Assembly (NCBI RefSeq): GCF_901933205.1
Contig: NC_044573.1
Coordinates: 54,939,993 to 55,003,992, forward strand
Reading direction: 5' to 3'
Length of the DNA stretch: 64,000 nt
Source of the DNA: Camarhynchus parvulus
Lineage: Eukaryota; Chordata; Aves; Passeriformes; Thraupidae
Both the position numbers and the translations under genes were made by a program. This document shows, in pieces, positions 50,138 to 62,993 of the stretch. Positions within the stretch are counted from its first letter, which is position 1; each line of letters opens with the position of its first letter. The notes under the pieces were generated by a model, which worked only from the letters and a program-made list of their open reading frames with translations, made no database searches and was not told where the DNA came from.

Positions 50138-50300
50138 GGTAAAGAAGTTGAAGGAAACCCTTGTTGCAGTGCAGCAGCTGGATAAAAACATGAGTAGTCT
50201 GAGGTCTTGGCTTGCCCACATTGAGTCAGAGCTGTCCAAACCTATCGTCTATGAAACTTGTGACTCTGAGGAGATACAAAGGAAGCTAAATGAGCAGCAG
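50138..50300 (+). CDS. SYNE1: SYNE1 exon w33 (spectrin repeat), first exon shared by giant and alpha isoforms
   Basis: 163 bp, phase 2 in, phase 0 out; acceptor TTTACAG, donor CAG/GTAAAA. VKKLKE, then LVAVQQLDKNMSSLRSWL and IESELSKPIVYE. It receives splices from w32 (giant) or the alpha2 first exon. The next intron (3,672 bp) has open stretches of 131 and 155 codons that resemble no protein I know, and no recognised repeat. Confidence 0.97.
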
Positions 50301-53300
50301 GTAAAATACAACACACTTACTAGGTGAACAGTGACATGGGGAGAGCCAAAGTAGAGTGTCCCTGGGCTGCCCATACCCAGTTCAGTTGAGAGGGCATGAG
50401 GCAAAATGCTTAAATATCAAGGCAAGTGGTACTTACTGTGTCACTTATAGAGCCTTCTGCTGGCCTTGACATCGAATCCACCAGGAGCTGATTGACATTG
50501 CCAAGAAAGGTAAGGCACCAAGAGATGTAACCTGAACGAGTTATTGCAATTGTTTTCCTTTGGGGCTTGTGGTTTTTGTTTGTTTGAATTGTCTGTTCCC
50601 AGAGGCAAAACTGACACCTATTAGACCTTGCAAATTTTGCAAATGCTTGAAAATGACTATTTTTAGCAACCTTTCTAACTCAGTTTTATTTTGCAGCTTG
50701 TTTGAGAGTCACTTTGCACGCAAAGATGCATGAGCTATACATGTGAAGTTAAAATTGGTTGGTTTATATTACACAAAGCCTTTATGCAGTGCTATATTAA
50801 AATATGTAAAAAAAATGTGAATTCAGACAGTTTTTGGCCTTTAAAGTAATGTTACTTCTAAGATTATTTACTATACTTTCTCCTTCCTGTTACACTTCAC
50901 TGCCCAGTGCAGTTTTACCTAGAAGCACATTGCTGGAGAGAACTGCTGTCCTTTGTGTTCCGGCTGGTTACTTATTGGAAAAAATAGCTTTCTGTTTCCT
51001 ATTGGAGAGGAGTTAGATGTTCTCCTGAGTCCTTTCTCCAGAGGAGAAAGAAATACATGGGAAGAGGAAAGACAGGATATTTTGTGGATAATTTATGATG
51101 AGTACAAATGGGCATTTTGCTTCTTTAAGCTGAGGGTAGAACTGAGAGCCAAGAACTGCCTCAGAGATTTTGCCAGCTCCTCAACTGATTTGCTACTGCT
51201 CTGTTCAGAAATACTTATTAATATTTTGTATGGAATTTACTTAAGGATAATAATTTATAACACAGAAGCATCAGTAATGAATGGTGTTTCTGAGACAATA
51301 AAGTGCTGGGAAGGGCTAAACATTGCTACCAACAAAGTAGACAGTTGAGATTATTTACTGGAATCCCTATGCAAACATCCCATAGTTTGTTACAACCACT
51401 TCTTGGGGAATTTATTTTGGGCACAGAGACTGGTATATCTCTGCCTTCCACTGTTTCCTTGTGGTGACAGCATGCAGTGATATTCTGTAGAAGTGAGAGT
51501 GGTTTAATTTGGATTCTAAAGGGGAGAAATAGAGGTGAATCTTACCATGGGAGGATGCTGTATTTGGAAACATGGTGATGATTTGATAATCTAACAATAC
51601 AAGACACGGTTATAATAATAATAGTTTTAAAAACCCACCCACTTTCAATGCATGGCAATCATTGTTTTTATTAGTTGGAGGCTGTATCACTATCCACTAT
51701 ACCTCAGAAGACTACGTTCTCAAATACTTTGTTCCCTGTCTCTTCTGTTAGTGACTTTGTGTGCTTTTCCATGTTTGATCTTCCACTGAGGTCATGTTAT
51801 CTTCCCAGTTGTTCATATGCAAAATTAGGTCAAAGATGTTATGTTGTGAAAGAGGTGGGACAAATTCCATTTATGAAACTGCATTATCTACTTCTCAGCA
51901 TCTACTTCAGCCAAGCATCAGCTTTGCAGATTTGGTCTCTAGTGAAATTAAAAATGCAGTTGAATCTGGATATCCTGGGGGAAGGTAGGGTAACTTCAAT
52001 GCAGTATTTTTCTGGGGTAATGAACTTCATTTCAAGGATTACTTGTTTGTTTATTTTCTCAATCTCTTACCTCTTGAAATGTGAAAAAAATGATGTTGGC
52101 TTCTGGGCAAATAAAATAAAAAAAGAGGTTGTATATGGGTGACAGCAGTGCATAAAAGTGACACTCCTTTGTGAACTAACCCAAAGGCTTAACGTTCTCT
52201 AATAAACATAATATATTTTAAAATCTGGGAAATAAACATTAAACTATGGAGAAGAAATAGTCTAGACATTGCTTGTGGAAATGTTCTGTAGGTGAATTTA
52301 AAAAGTGTAATTCTTAGGAATGCTTAGGACCCATAGTTCTCACTACTGCTTTACACCAAAACATTAGAAAGGAGATCATGTTACCTGAACTTACTTAACC
52401 TCAAGTCTCATAGCTGTCTGGAGTGTGTGTTTCATAAAGGGTGACATCTGATTATAGAATCCGCCCTTCTATAATAGTTCAGGGCAGATAGAAAGAAAAA
52501 TAAGCATTTTGACATCACAATGAAAGTATTTTTCAGGCAAGTGAAGTGAGAGGGCCATTGCTGAGGAATAAAATATTGTGATTTTCCATTCGATGTTGTC
52601 AAGTAGATGTTTATGAAATAACTTTCTAGTTGAGAAGATGAACTAGAGTACTTCGTTAAGTGAAAGGCCAGTTATTACAAGCAATCAAAAACTTATTTCT
52701 ATAGATCCACCTTGCTCTATTTCAAATTTCCTGTTTTTTAATTTGACATTTAGATCTCATTTCCTGCTGGAAGACATTTTCAGTCATGTTGCTAGCTGTA
52801 AGAGAGCTCCTCTAGGTAGACATTAGATATATGTAGACACAATGTATTGACACAGTATTTCCCTTTGCATGCCAGTTTACTTCACTAGCAAATTTATAGA
52901 GCAGTTTATCTCTAATCATCCTCAAGCTGCCACACTCTCCTACATAAACGTCCACATCTCTGATTGTCCTATTGGTTGCTTTCTTCACCTGAATCAGAAT
53001 TTAACCTAGTGTTCTAGATGCAATATAGCACTTTTTCATGCAGTTACATTATTATTTCTTTGTCACAATTGGAATTAGGTTGTCTTGGCTTTGTTACTGT
53101 CCATACTGATTTTTCCATTTAATACTCTGATGATATATTACAAATATGGACAAAATTCAGAGTTTCTTTTCATAGCACTGATCCAACAGCAACAGCCAGT
53201 TACTTCTGTGGTTAGTCTTAACTTGAATCCGGAGATGAAAACTAAGGTGAAATATTAGTTCTAGAGGAAACATTATCATCAGTGTAGAACAAACCATTGA

Positions 53301-53972
53301 AACCAAGAAACCGTCAGGAAGAATAATACTGATCATGCATAATAAGTGCTAAGACAGTGTGAGTGCATTTTCTTTAGGTGTGTGGAATTTTCATTTTCCT
53401 TTTCCAATGAAAATACTATAGAACTGGAAACTTGAAGGAAGAAAAATTTCTAACATGCACTGTTCAACAAGTGCTGCTGCCAATTTCCATGTCAAACATG
53501 CCACTTTGGAGCTATCTCATGTGGGGAGCAGCATGTTCATGAAGGGTCCCTCTGCCAAACCCATGTAGTACATTAGAATGTACTTCCTTGTCACAATTCT
53601 CTTACTAACTTCTGCTTTACATTCTCTGTGATAATGGGAAAGGGCTGAGAGTAATTCTACCATTTATTGGTGATGTTGATTAAATGTGTGTGAAAGATGC
53701 TCAGCTGAGCATGCGGAGCTCTGGCAGTTTGTCCCAGTTGATGGTTTGGTGTTGGTAGTCCCTGGGAGAGCTGTGCATGCTGCCAGGTTCTCCTGGCCTC
53801 ATTGACCACATTGCATCACCACTTGCGTAGATGCACTCTCTTAATTGATATTACTGGATGTTGTTACTCTGTTTGCAAGCTTTTTTCTCTTTTTAAATGA
53901 TTGGAAGATAAATACATTTGCATGGATGCATGTTTAGCAATTTCTCTTAAGAATTAATCTCTTCACCTGCAG

Positions 53973-54160
53973 GAACTCCAGAGGGACATAGAGAAACACA
54001 GCACTGGCGTGGCATCTGTTCTCAATCTGTGTGAAGTACTTCTTCATGACTGTGATGCTTGTGCCACAGAAGCAGAGTGTGACTCTATTCAGCAGGCTAC
54101 ACGCAGTCTGGACAGAAGGTGGAGAAATATTTGTGCAATGTCAATGGAAAGGCGACTTAA
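53973..54160 (+). CDS. SYNE1: SYNE1 exon w34 (spectrin repeat)
   Basis: 188 bp, phase 0 in, phase 2 out (Lys codon AA/A). Several Cys residues (LNLCEVLLHDCDACA), then RRWRNICAMSMERRLK, a nesprin hallmark. Acceptor CCTGCAG, donor TAA/GTAAGT. The following 1,655-bp intron is AT-rich without recognised repeats. Confidence 0.97.
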
Positions 54161-55815
54161 GTAAGTCTGAATCACCTACAGATTAGTATTTCCTTCTGAA
54201 ATACAAGATAGGATGTATACTATATGGTTGCAGTACTGAATAAAAGAGTGTAAGGTTCAGAGAAAGATCATACACTGAGTAGAAGCCAATACCTGCCACG
54301 CCTTTACGAAAAGAAATGAAGTTTTGATTTGCACATGCCTTTATGCAAACGATCATCAATTGGTAACAATCATCAAATTTCACTCACAAGTCCTTCAGTA
54401 GAATTATTTATCATTTCCCACGCTTCGTAGATATGATGAGAGAGAAATTAGAGAAAGTTTAGATGATAGCAATGACTCCCAAGAGATTTGGAAAACATGA
54501 CATAAAAGGGAGGTTGTGACACTTAAATTTACACAAAAACTACAGAGATTGATGGGAAACTAGTTATTGAATGGCTGAAATGTTATTCCAGGTATTAGGG
54601 TTTATTTGTAGCTGGTGCTCCTCAGCAGTTTCTCTTATGTCTGACTTTGTTCATTTGGAAGAATTTTAGGACTGAGCACTTACATGGAATTTCTCCACCT
54701 GTCCACCTTAGCTGTGCTGAGCAAATGAGGGCCCCAGCATCCAGGATTTTTGAGTGTAGTCTGGGTAACTGCACATGCTTAGACCATCATATCCAGAAGA
54801 TTGTTTTCTATTCCCACACAGGATAGTGTGGAGATTTCAATAGCAATAATGACTGGGGCAATGCTATGTACTATGTGCTGACTTAGTAATGAGACATGTT
54901 TACAGATTTAAACTCCTGTATTTAAGATAATTTCTTTAACTTTTTAAGTTACGAAGCTTATTTCTGTCATGTTTATACAGTCATATAAAAAACTCTAGGA
55001 AGAATTTGATGTTTCAAAATGCTGAATTGAACATTTTATGATCTTTCATTTTGTGGGATATTTTTAATGTATTTAGTAAAGTTTCTTGTTTATTTTTTGC
55101 AGAAGATGTATTACTTTTAGGTTTGAATCTATATCCACAGATTCATATCTTTAAGTAATTTTATACTATTGCCATGGAAATTCTTGCATTGTATGTATCT
55201 GTAAGTTCTATGTTATAAGTTCTACTTAGAACTACATTTACAATTTCTTTCTTTGACGTAGTCATACATACATGACATAGTCATGAACATACATGGGCTT
55301 TCATAACTTTGTATCCAACCCATCAATTCAGAACTATTTTAAGTTAATGTGGAACTATGCATGGAACTATTTTATTTTCTTAGAATGTACACATCATGCT
55401 TTGGTGGATTTGTACTGGTACATTAACTGAGCTATCAGTATTTAGGATCTTTATTGTACTAGAAACAGTTATTTGTATTAAAGAGCAGCTTTACTGATGT
55501 CACTGGCACTGCATTTCAGAAGTTATTTAGTGTGTGCTCAGCTTTTTAGAACTCCTATTACAAACTTAAAACTTTTTTTAATACTGATTCCAAAATTAGA
55601 TGCATTAAAAAAATGCCTTCATCTTATTCTAGCTCAGTCTGGAATGAGCCAACCTTCCCTGTGGTCTGTTTATCAGTCTGGCTGGCTGAGTTAGATTATT
55701 AGTCAGTTATTGTCTGGTGCAGTGCTGGTTTGCTGTTGCAGATGACAGCTTAAAGTTCTGTAGGTCAACTGGCCATCAGTTCAAACATTCTCTAATTTTC
55801 TGTTATCTGTTGCAG

Positions 55816-55966
55816 AATTGAAGAGACCTGGCGGCTATGGCAAAAATTTTTGGATGACTACTCTAGATTTGAAGAGTGGCTAAAAACCTCTGAGAGAACA
55901 GCTGCTTTCCCAAGCTCCTCTGGTGTGCTTTACACTGTTGCTAAGGAAGAACTGAAGAAATTTGAG
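55816..55966 (+). CDS. SYNE1: SYNE1 exon w35 (spectrin repeat)
   Basis: 151 bp, phase 2 in, phase 0 out; acceptor TTGCAG, donor GAG/GTGATT. TWRLWQKFLDDYSRFEEWL has two Trp positions of helix A, then ERTAAFPSSSGVLYTV. The next intron (3,226 bp) has a trinucleotide microsatellite at 58364-58408 and T-rich tracts near 57290, but no recognised exon. Confidence 0.97.
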
Positions 55967-58363
55967 GTGATTTATAGTGGTTGAAATTCAATACCTACTG
56001 ATCACATTGCAGCAGCCAGGTGGTGTTCTTCCTTCCCATAACCAAGTTACAGCAGAGATGCTGTATTAATAAAGTGGAGTTGATGATTTTGTAGCTGTTT
56101 TCAGTAGCAGGTTCCTAAGATAAAAAGACAGTGGAAAGTGGCAACTGGAGGTACCTCCACTGTTTGTTCACAAAAGCCAAATTCCTCACCTTTTTAATTT
56201 CTGCAACTTTTTAGTATGTCCAGCCAGAGTTCCAGAACCTTCCTAAATCTCCCTTCACCAAGTGCGTCTTCGAATGCATGCTGCATGTTCTAGCTTTTGC
56301 TTTGATTTTATCCCTCCTCTAATTTCCATAACTCTCTGAAGCCAGCTTCCTGAAGTCTCTCCTATGATGCAGAATATCCCTCCTTTGGATCCTTATACAT
56401 GAAATTCATGTTCATGCAAATATTGCTATATGTCCACATAGTGTCCCCTGTGATTTAAAAAAGTTCAGCATGCTTCAAAACTGACAAGCTGTCCCTTTTG
56501 TCAGTGCTTAGGAGCTTGTTACATGACTCTGTTGTGTCCACTGCGATGTGAGGGCTTGTCTCATAGTTACAAGGGATTGTAAACCTGTGTGTAAAGCACA
56601 CACATACATCGCCTGGTGAGTCACAGAGGAAGATGTTTTGCGTGGATTCATATTTGCAAGGACCGTGTCAAGATGGGAGAGAAGAAAGAGAACAAATTAT
56701 TTAGGCAATTCTGTAAACAATCAGACACTGTAAAGTATTTGCTTTGAAGAAGAAATGCAAATTTTAAACAATGTCCAAACGCTGTTGATAGGTTTTGGTT
56801 TAACAGTTAAATCAAAAACATAAACTGTGAAATGCTGTGTTCTATAATTGCCGTTCACATTTACGAATGTACAGGCCAGGTTTCGGTTTCAGACAGACTT
56901 CATTAGGCCAGACTTCATTATGGCCAGGTAGATTGCCATAGTACAGAAACTTTTGGTTCCTGCACCCAAACACATTACATCACAGCTCTTTCCCATTGTC
57001 CTTCTATGTGGTGATCAGGATTTAAATCTCCTATTTAGTAAGTCTCTGTATTAGAAGTTGTACCACAAGTATATTGACCCTTTGATTTTTACAGCTGAAT
57101 TGACTTTGACCAAAGTCTGTTTTACTGAACCTCAGCTGTTATGGCGACCTTTCCTCTGCAGCAGACTTGTGCAATTTTTACTGTCTGTAGAGTGTCAGCA
57201 GGAATAAGATGAAAAGAGAACAGTGTAGCCTTTCCAAAAGCCTCCTTTCCCTGTAGTTTGGTTCTTACTCTTTTTTCCTTCTGTTTTTTTTCTTCTTTTT
57301 TTTTTCCTGAGTACTTGATTTCTTTGCCTACCAAATAGCAGGAAGGCAATATGGTATTCAAATCCAGTGGCATTCAGCAGCCTTACTGTGAATTCAGTAT
57401 GAAGTCAGCCACTTAAAAATACTAACAGAAGCAGGTTTCTGCTTTAACTAGGCATTTTTTCTAACCTTATTTTCTTCTCCATATCTGCACTTCAAATAAA
57501 AAACAATACATAACAAAAAGAGCTCATCAGACCATATTGGAACCTTTCAATTCTTTAGCAAAAAGGTCAGAGATAGCTCTCACTGACTTCACTGTACAAA
57601 ACCAAACTCCTTCCTCTCCAGTAGTTGCTGGAGCATTGGAAAGAAGTAACAGGAAGGAATGCAACAGATGAATTCTTGTGTAGCTGAGATTAAAAAATGG
57701 AAGGCTAATAAACAGCTGTTCTTTTGCTGGAGAAAACTTGGTAACAGGTGAAATAGCAACTGCACACTTTTAGATTTCATGATCATAGTAAACACAGTCA
57801 GAATTCTGCCTCTAATAGAGGAACACTTGTGCAATTTTAAATTAATTCAGTTCTACTGATCATTTAAGCCTAGCTGCAAGCACATTTGCTCCTCTTTGGT
57901 TGTCCTGTACGCAATTTGATGGCCATTCAGTGCAGAGAATAATTATATTGAAAGGACTCTACAGAATCTGATCTTTTTTCCAAGAAATTCCTTTACTTTC
58001 TTCTCTGGTATTACAGTAGAAATGTGCTTATCCCATTTTTAGCTTTGCATGGTGCAGTGTGAAGTGTATATCTTTTTACATAGAAAACTCACATGTTTAA
58101 TTAAAATTTCTCTAAGTATATTACCTATCCCAGTTCTACAGTCTTTATTAAGGGAGGTGTCTAGTTTTGGAATAGATTGACTGTTTTATTGCATTGTGAG
58201 GAATATCAGACAGCAAGTTTGTAGAATTACAGTGGGATCCAAACCCTACTTGTATTCAAAAGAGAGCTGGTGTAATCTAGGTTTTTAGGTATTCCTTTGA
58301 TTGCTTTGCTATTTTGGTGATGTGACAAGATAAAAACAAGTAGAATTTTTGCAAAATATACTC

Positions 58364-58408
58364 TGTTGTTGTTGTTAGTAGTAGTAGTAGTAGTAGTAAT
58401 AGTAGTAT
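58364..58408 (+). repeat. Compound trinucleotide microsatellite
   Basis: A TGT run passes into an AGT/TAG run with a single A interruption near its end. It lies in the w35-w36 intron and is likely length-polymorphic. Confidence 0.95.
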
Positions 58409-59192
58409 TAATTCAGTCATTTCTTTACAAGGTGCTTCCTCCAAGCTTCATGATTGCTAGTCACAACATAAAAGCCATGGGCTAAGTCATCTGTGCACCT
58501 CAGCTGCATCTCTGTGGCTCTACTCTTATAGCAGAGTAAGCACCAAAAGTACGTGGTGCAAACATTTGCCCAGACATAAGTTGGCATGGATATGTGTGAC
58601 ATTTTCTTTTCTGTGAATATTTTAAGACAAAACTTACTCTAAATATATTTAGTATACTGCGCACCAGTATACTAAAGAGATGTCTCATTTAGTATCATGT
58701 TTCAGAATAAACAGTTGCTCAAATCTCTTCAATGTTTGCATTTCAGCAAATTCAATATGTGAAAAGAAATCCAATGAAGCCACAGGAATCTTGGATTTCT
58801 GTTCCTTTTTTTTTTGAGAAGAGTTTCATGTTCATTGTTTGTACTTCTGTTCTGAAATACAGAAGCATATAATTTCACAGAAAGAGGAGCTGGTTTTCTT
58901 GTACTGATTTTGCCTTTGTCATGGATATTCATGTTGCAATTTCTCATTCAGTGAACCATGTCAGTTTTATGAACTTTTTGGGGGTTTTTGTTTTTTTGGT
59001 TTTGCTTTTTTTAATCAGAAGGCAGCATCTCTATAAGGGTAGCCCTCAAGAGATGTTTGCAACTAGTGGAATTTATTGGCTTACATAAGTCAGAGTGCAG
59101 AAGAAGGGTCAAAATAAGGCAAAAGATCTATATATGTATCCTGATTTCAGTAATTAAAATTCTGAAGGTGTCTTTTGTTCATACTGCTTTAG

Positions 59193-59375
59193 GCATTCCA
59201 GAGACAAGTGCATGAAAGCCTGACTCAGCTGGAGCTGATCAATAAGCAGTATCGGCGCCTGGCACGGGAGAACCGCACTGACTCCAATGGCAGCCTCAAG
59301 CAGATGGTTCATGAGGGGAACCAGAGATGGGACAATCTACAAAAGAGAGTTACCTCCATCCTGCGCAGGCTAAAA
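59193..59375 (+). CDS. SYNE1: SYNE1 exon w36 (spectrin repeat)
   Basis: 61 codons, phase 0 to 0; acceptor CTTTAG, donor AAA/GTATTT. LELINKQYRRLARENRTDS, then HEGNQRWDNLQKRV and ILRRLK. Nearly identical to mammalian nesprin-1 as I recall it. The next intron is 409 bp with nothing recognisable. Confidence 0.97.
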
Positions 59376-59784
59376 GTATTTTTCCATTTTTAAGACTTCA
59401 ATTTCACTACTCTAGTCATGAATCCAGGGTACTTCAGCAGCTTTCAGTTTAATGCATTTGCACAGTGGTTTTGAGGGAATTTCTACCTTTGGGAGAGGAA
59501 GGAAGCTCATCAGTTCACTTAGTCCAAAGTAAACAAATAGACTGTAGGCAAATGCTTGGTGACATCAAACACCACCTTCCTCACAGAAGATAACTTTCTT
59601 AGGTCAGCTAATTACAGCTCTAGATGGTGTTACTTAAAAAGAAACCTCAGAAAGCACGTAGGAAATGAAAGAAGATGTACTGAGTTTAAATTGGGTTTGA
59701 TGGGGATGAAAGTAATTTTCCTACTATTGCTGAGGGTTTTCAAGTTTCTGGTCATTTCATACCACTCAATTTTCCACTCTCCAG

Positions 59785-59922
59785 CATTTTATTGGCCAGC
59801 GGGAGGAGTTTGAAACAGCACGTGACAGCATCCTGGTATGGCTGACAGAGATGGACCTACAGCTGACCAACATCGAGCATTTCTCAGAGTGTGATGTCCA
59901 AGCAAAGATAAAGCAACTTAAG
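59785..59922 (+). CDS. SYNE1: SYNE1 exon w37 (spectrin repeat)
   Basis: 46 codons, phase 0 to 0; acceptor CTCCAG, donor AAG/GTAAAG. HFIGQREEFETARDS, then WLTEMDLQLTNIEHFSE. The NIEHFSE wording fits nesprin-1 rather than nesprin-2. The next intron (745 bp) is A-rich and unremarkable. Confidence 0.97.
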
Positions 59923-60667
59923 GTAAAGAATGATAGTTACATGAAAAATGTAAAGAATGGGTTGTTACAGAAGGAGGGATGAAAAAAGGGAGGGAAAAAA
60001 ACCCATGCATGGTGGGAAAATAATTTTAAGAAACATTACTTAGAAATGCAGCCTGATATGGTTCCTTTACTTGAAGGCCAAGACTTCAGCCTCAAAAGTT
60101 ATGAGTTATGTCAGATTCCAATATGTACTTTTCTGTCAAAATAGAAAATCTTTGATCTGTGAAAAATATAAAAAGAAAAACCAGGGGTGATAGTGTACTT
60201 TTCTGCATCAAAATAGGAAATATTAATAAAAAATATTTATGTAAGGTCTCCATTGTTGCTAGTATCTAATAATTACTACATTTCTCTACCATTTCTGCAT
60301 CAGAAAACTTCTTCTCTGGAGAGAACAATACCAAATGTCACACTATCCACTACGCTAGGTTTAGCATCTCTGTTCATTCTAGACATTTGATCATTGGCAT
60401 GGCTTGTTTAGAGTCGAGATTTCTTTCCAAATTCAACAAGTAAGGAATGAGATGGTAAACCATGAAGTATCACTGGTTTTGGCTTGAAAGGCTGTGGAAC
60501 ACTAAATTTAATTGCTTGTTGTTGTTCATGACAAAAGCATTTGACACAATCCCTGTTTGTTACTCACACCGTTCTTTCTATAAAACTCCTAATACTTACA
60601 TTTTTAATTACCCTGATTATTGTCATGTTGATTTTGTTGACAAAGCATGGGCTTTTCTTTTACACAG

Positions 60668-60859
60668 GCTTTCCAGCAAGAAATTTCTCTGAACAACAAC
60701 AAAATTGAGCAGATAATTGTGCAAGGTGAGCAACTCATTGAGAAAAGTGAGCCCCTGGATGCAGCTGTGATTGAGGAAGAACTAGATGAGCTGCGTCGTT
60801 ACTGCCAAGAGGTCTTCGGGCGTGTGGAGCGCTATCACAAGAAGCTTATCCGCCTTCCT
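60668..60859 (+). CDS. SYNE1: SYNE1 exon w38 (spectrin repeat)
   Basis: 64 codons, phase 0 to 0; acceptor ACACAG, donor CCT/GTGTGT. Contains GEQLIEKSEPLDAAVIEEE, LRRYCQEVFGRVERYHK and IRLP. It closes the repeat before the unstructured linker. The next intron (892 bp) shows nothing recognisable. Confidence 0.97.
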
Positions 60860-61751
60860 GTGTGTATATTTACATATGTTTTTACTTGTTTGGTCCATTG
60901 CCATTTTACAAATGTGAAAATGAGGAAAGATGTTGAAATGAAACCTAAGTAACTTTCCAAATCTCCTGTGGTTAAATTTTGTTGCAGCCCTGACCATCTG
61001 CCTCCCTTCCATTACATGCTATTTGTGACCTGTTCAGAGAGCAAGCTGACAAGATCAGCAATTTCTGTAAATCATCATGAAAATGCATGCAAATTGGAGA
61101 TTTATAAAACTTTATTCATGGGAGTAGCACTGTGGTACTGATCATAAGAACACCTCCCTGCACTGTCACATAGTTTGACTGGCAGCTTAGTGAGTTGTTT
61201 TTTTAAAAAACACAATGATAAAATGATTTTTCTCATCAGAAGAGACAGAAATTTATCTCCAGAACTGAACACAAGCTCAAAAATGGAAAAGGAAAGCAAA
61301 AGGAGAAAGCGAAAGGAGAACAATTTTTGGTAGCTCAAATCCTGCTGAATGAAAAGAACAAAATACAGGGGTTTGAAAATATGAAATAACACAGTGAAAG
61401 CAATACTCATGATAAAGATCACTTATGCTTTCTATGAATTGATTCCACATGTTTTTCTAACCTAATATTTGCATTGAAGTAACATCAGTAAAAGTCTGGA
61501 GATATTTGCCTTATGTGAGACTTTATGTGCCTCAAGTAATTAAAATAAGCTGGCACTTTGATCTTCTTTGTTGTTTTGGTTTTTTAGTACACCTTAAAAA
61601 TAATGAAGGGAAGGTGCCAAAAGAAATGCGCAAAATGCAAACCCCACCAGTGTGCCTGTCACCTAATGCTGCTTTATTTCACTGACCCAGGCTGACCATG
61701 CGGTGCCTCTGCACGTTCCATTGATCGCTTCTGTTTGCATTATGCTTCTAG

Positions 61752-62082
61752 CTAACAGATGACGAGCACGACCTCTCAGACAGAGAGGTGGATCTGGATG
61801 AATCAGCAGATCTCTCTGACATACGCTGGCATGACAAATCTGCGGACAGCGTTCTCTCCCCGCACCCCTCTTCCAACCTTTCGCTGCCTCTTTCCCAGCC
61901 GCTGAGGAGCGAGCGATCGGGGCGAGATACCCCTGCGAGCGTGGACTCCATCCCCCTGGAGTGGGATCATGACTACGATCTCAGCAGGGACCTGGAGACA
62001 GCTGTTTCACGGGCACTGCACTCAGAAGAAGATGGAGGACAAGAAAAAGACTTCTACCTGAGAGGAGCAGCTGGCATAGCAG
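61752..62082 (+). CDS. SYNE1: SYNE1 exon w39: Ser/Pro-rich acidic linker with LEWD motif
   Basis: 331 bp, the largest exon here; phase 0 in, phase 1 out; acceptor TTCTAG, donor CAG/GTATGG. It is not a spectrin repeat: an acidic start (DDEHDLSDREVDLDES), a Ser/Pro stretch with several SP/TP sites (DSVLSPHPSSNL, RSGRDTPASVDS), and LEWD at 61956-61967 within DSIPLEWDHDYDL. LEWD is the known kinesin-1 light-chain docking motif of nesprins and is used in nuclear positioning in muscle. The exon is clearly GC-richer than its surroundings. The following intron is 842 bp with nothing recognisable. Confidence 0.97.
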
Positions 62083-62924
62083 GTATGGTGGCAGATTGAG
62101 TGCTGTGTTTTCTATGAGTAAGAAAAAGGCAAATGTTATATGTGTGATTGTGTGGCCAAGATTCTCATGGAAAAGTACTTTAAATAGCCTCTGAGGACTT
62201 TAAATAGTGTTTCCTAAGTGATCTCAGTGGCCCTCTGGCCTTAGAGACAGTGATGGAGATTCCTGGATGACGACAGCCTTGGAAAATGGCAGAGGCGTAC
62301 ATGATAATGGCAGGGAATTGGCTGTGTATCTATGCATGAGGCCTGCCAGATGGGATATGTCATCTGTAACAGCCCTGTCTCCTAAGTTATTCTGACTAGA
62401 AGAAACTATACTGGATATGGCAAAAAGTACAGAACAAACTAATGAAGAAATGCGGTGGAAAGGCCCACAGAGAAAATCATCAAGTGTTTAAGTAAATCCT
62501 ATCTCTGCCCTGATGCAGGCAAGGCTCCAACAAATGAGTGTTTAGTCTGAGTGGGATCTTGGGTCTTTTTCTCCAGTGAAGTTAGAAATCCTTTCTAAGT
62601 GTTTGTTCTTTGTGTAATAAATCTTAACAAGTGAGAGTGCCCAAATGGAGCTAGCTGTGGGATAAGACATACCAATGTATTTTACTCTGATCCTGTGGCT
62701 GTCTTTTGCTTTCCAGGTCATTGCTCTGGGAATAGTCAGGTTTGCCTGGATCTTAAGAGACTTTATAGCAGCCTCCCTGTGTTTCAGTCTTCATCTTTTT
62801 CCTCTTCCAGAGAGAATGTTTGCTATTGGAACAATTTAATTAATCCATCCCATGAAAAGGATCCTGCTGTAAGGAGACAGCCATTGCTGAGCCATCAATT
62901 CAGATTGTGCTTTTATTTTTTCAG

Positions 62925-62993
62925 ATGTAGAGATCCCTGAAACTCTTGAGGCCTATGTAACACTCACAGAAAACGCCCTCAAAAATGTCTCTG
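62925..62993 (+). CDS. SYNE1: SYNE1 exon w40: DV23 cassette exon
   Basis: 69 bp, phase 1 to 1, so it can be skipped or included without changing the frame. With the preceding G it encodes exactly 23 residues starting Asp-Val (IPETLEAYVTLTENALK inside), the segment known as DV23 and associated with muscle nesprin-1alpha2. The end (YVTLTENALKN) resembles SYNE1 rather than SYNE2. Acceptor TTTTTTCAG, donor CTG/GTAGGC. Confidence 0.94.

Noticed and set aside
50953..51348. 131-codon plus-strand open frame in the same intron
   Set aside because: Same reasons: no recognisable domain and no compatible exon edges.
51675..52142. 155-codon plus-strand open frame in the w33-w34 intron
   Set aside because: Low-complexity, hydrophobic and not similar to anything known to me; no splice phase linking it to w33 or w34.
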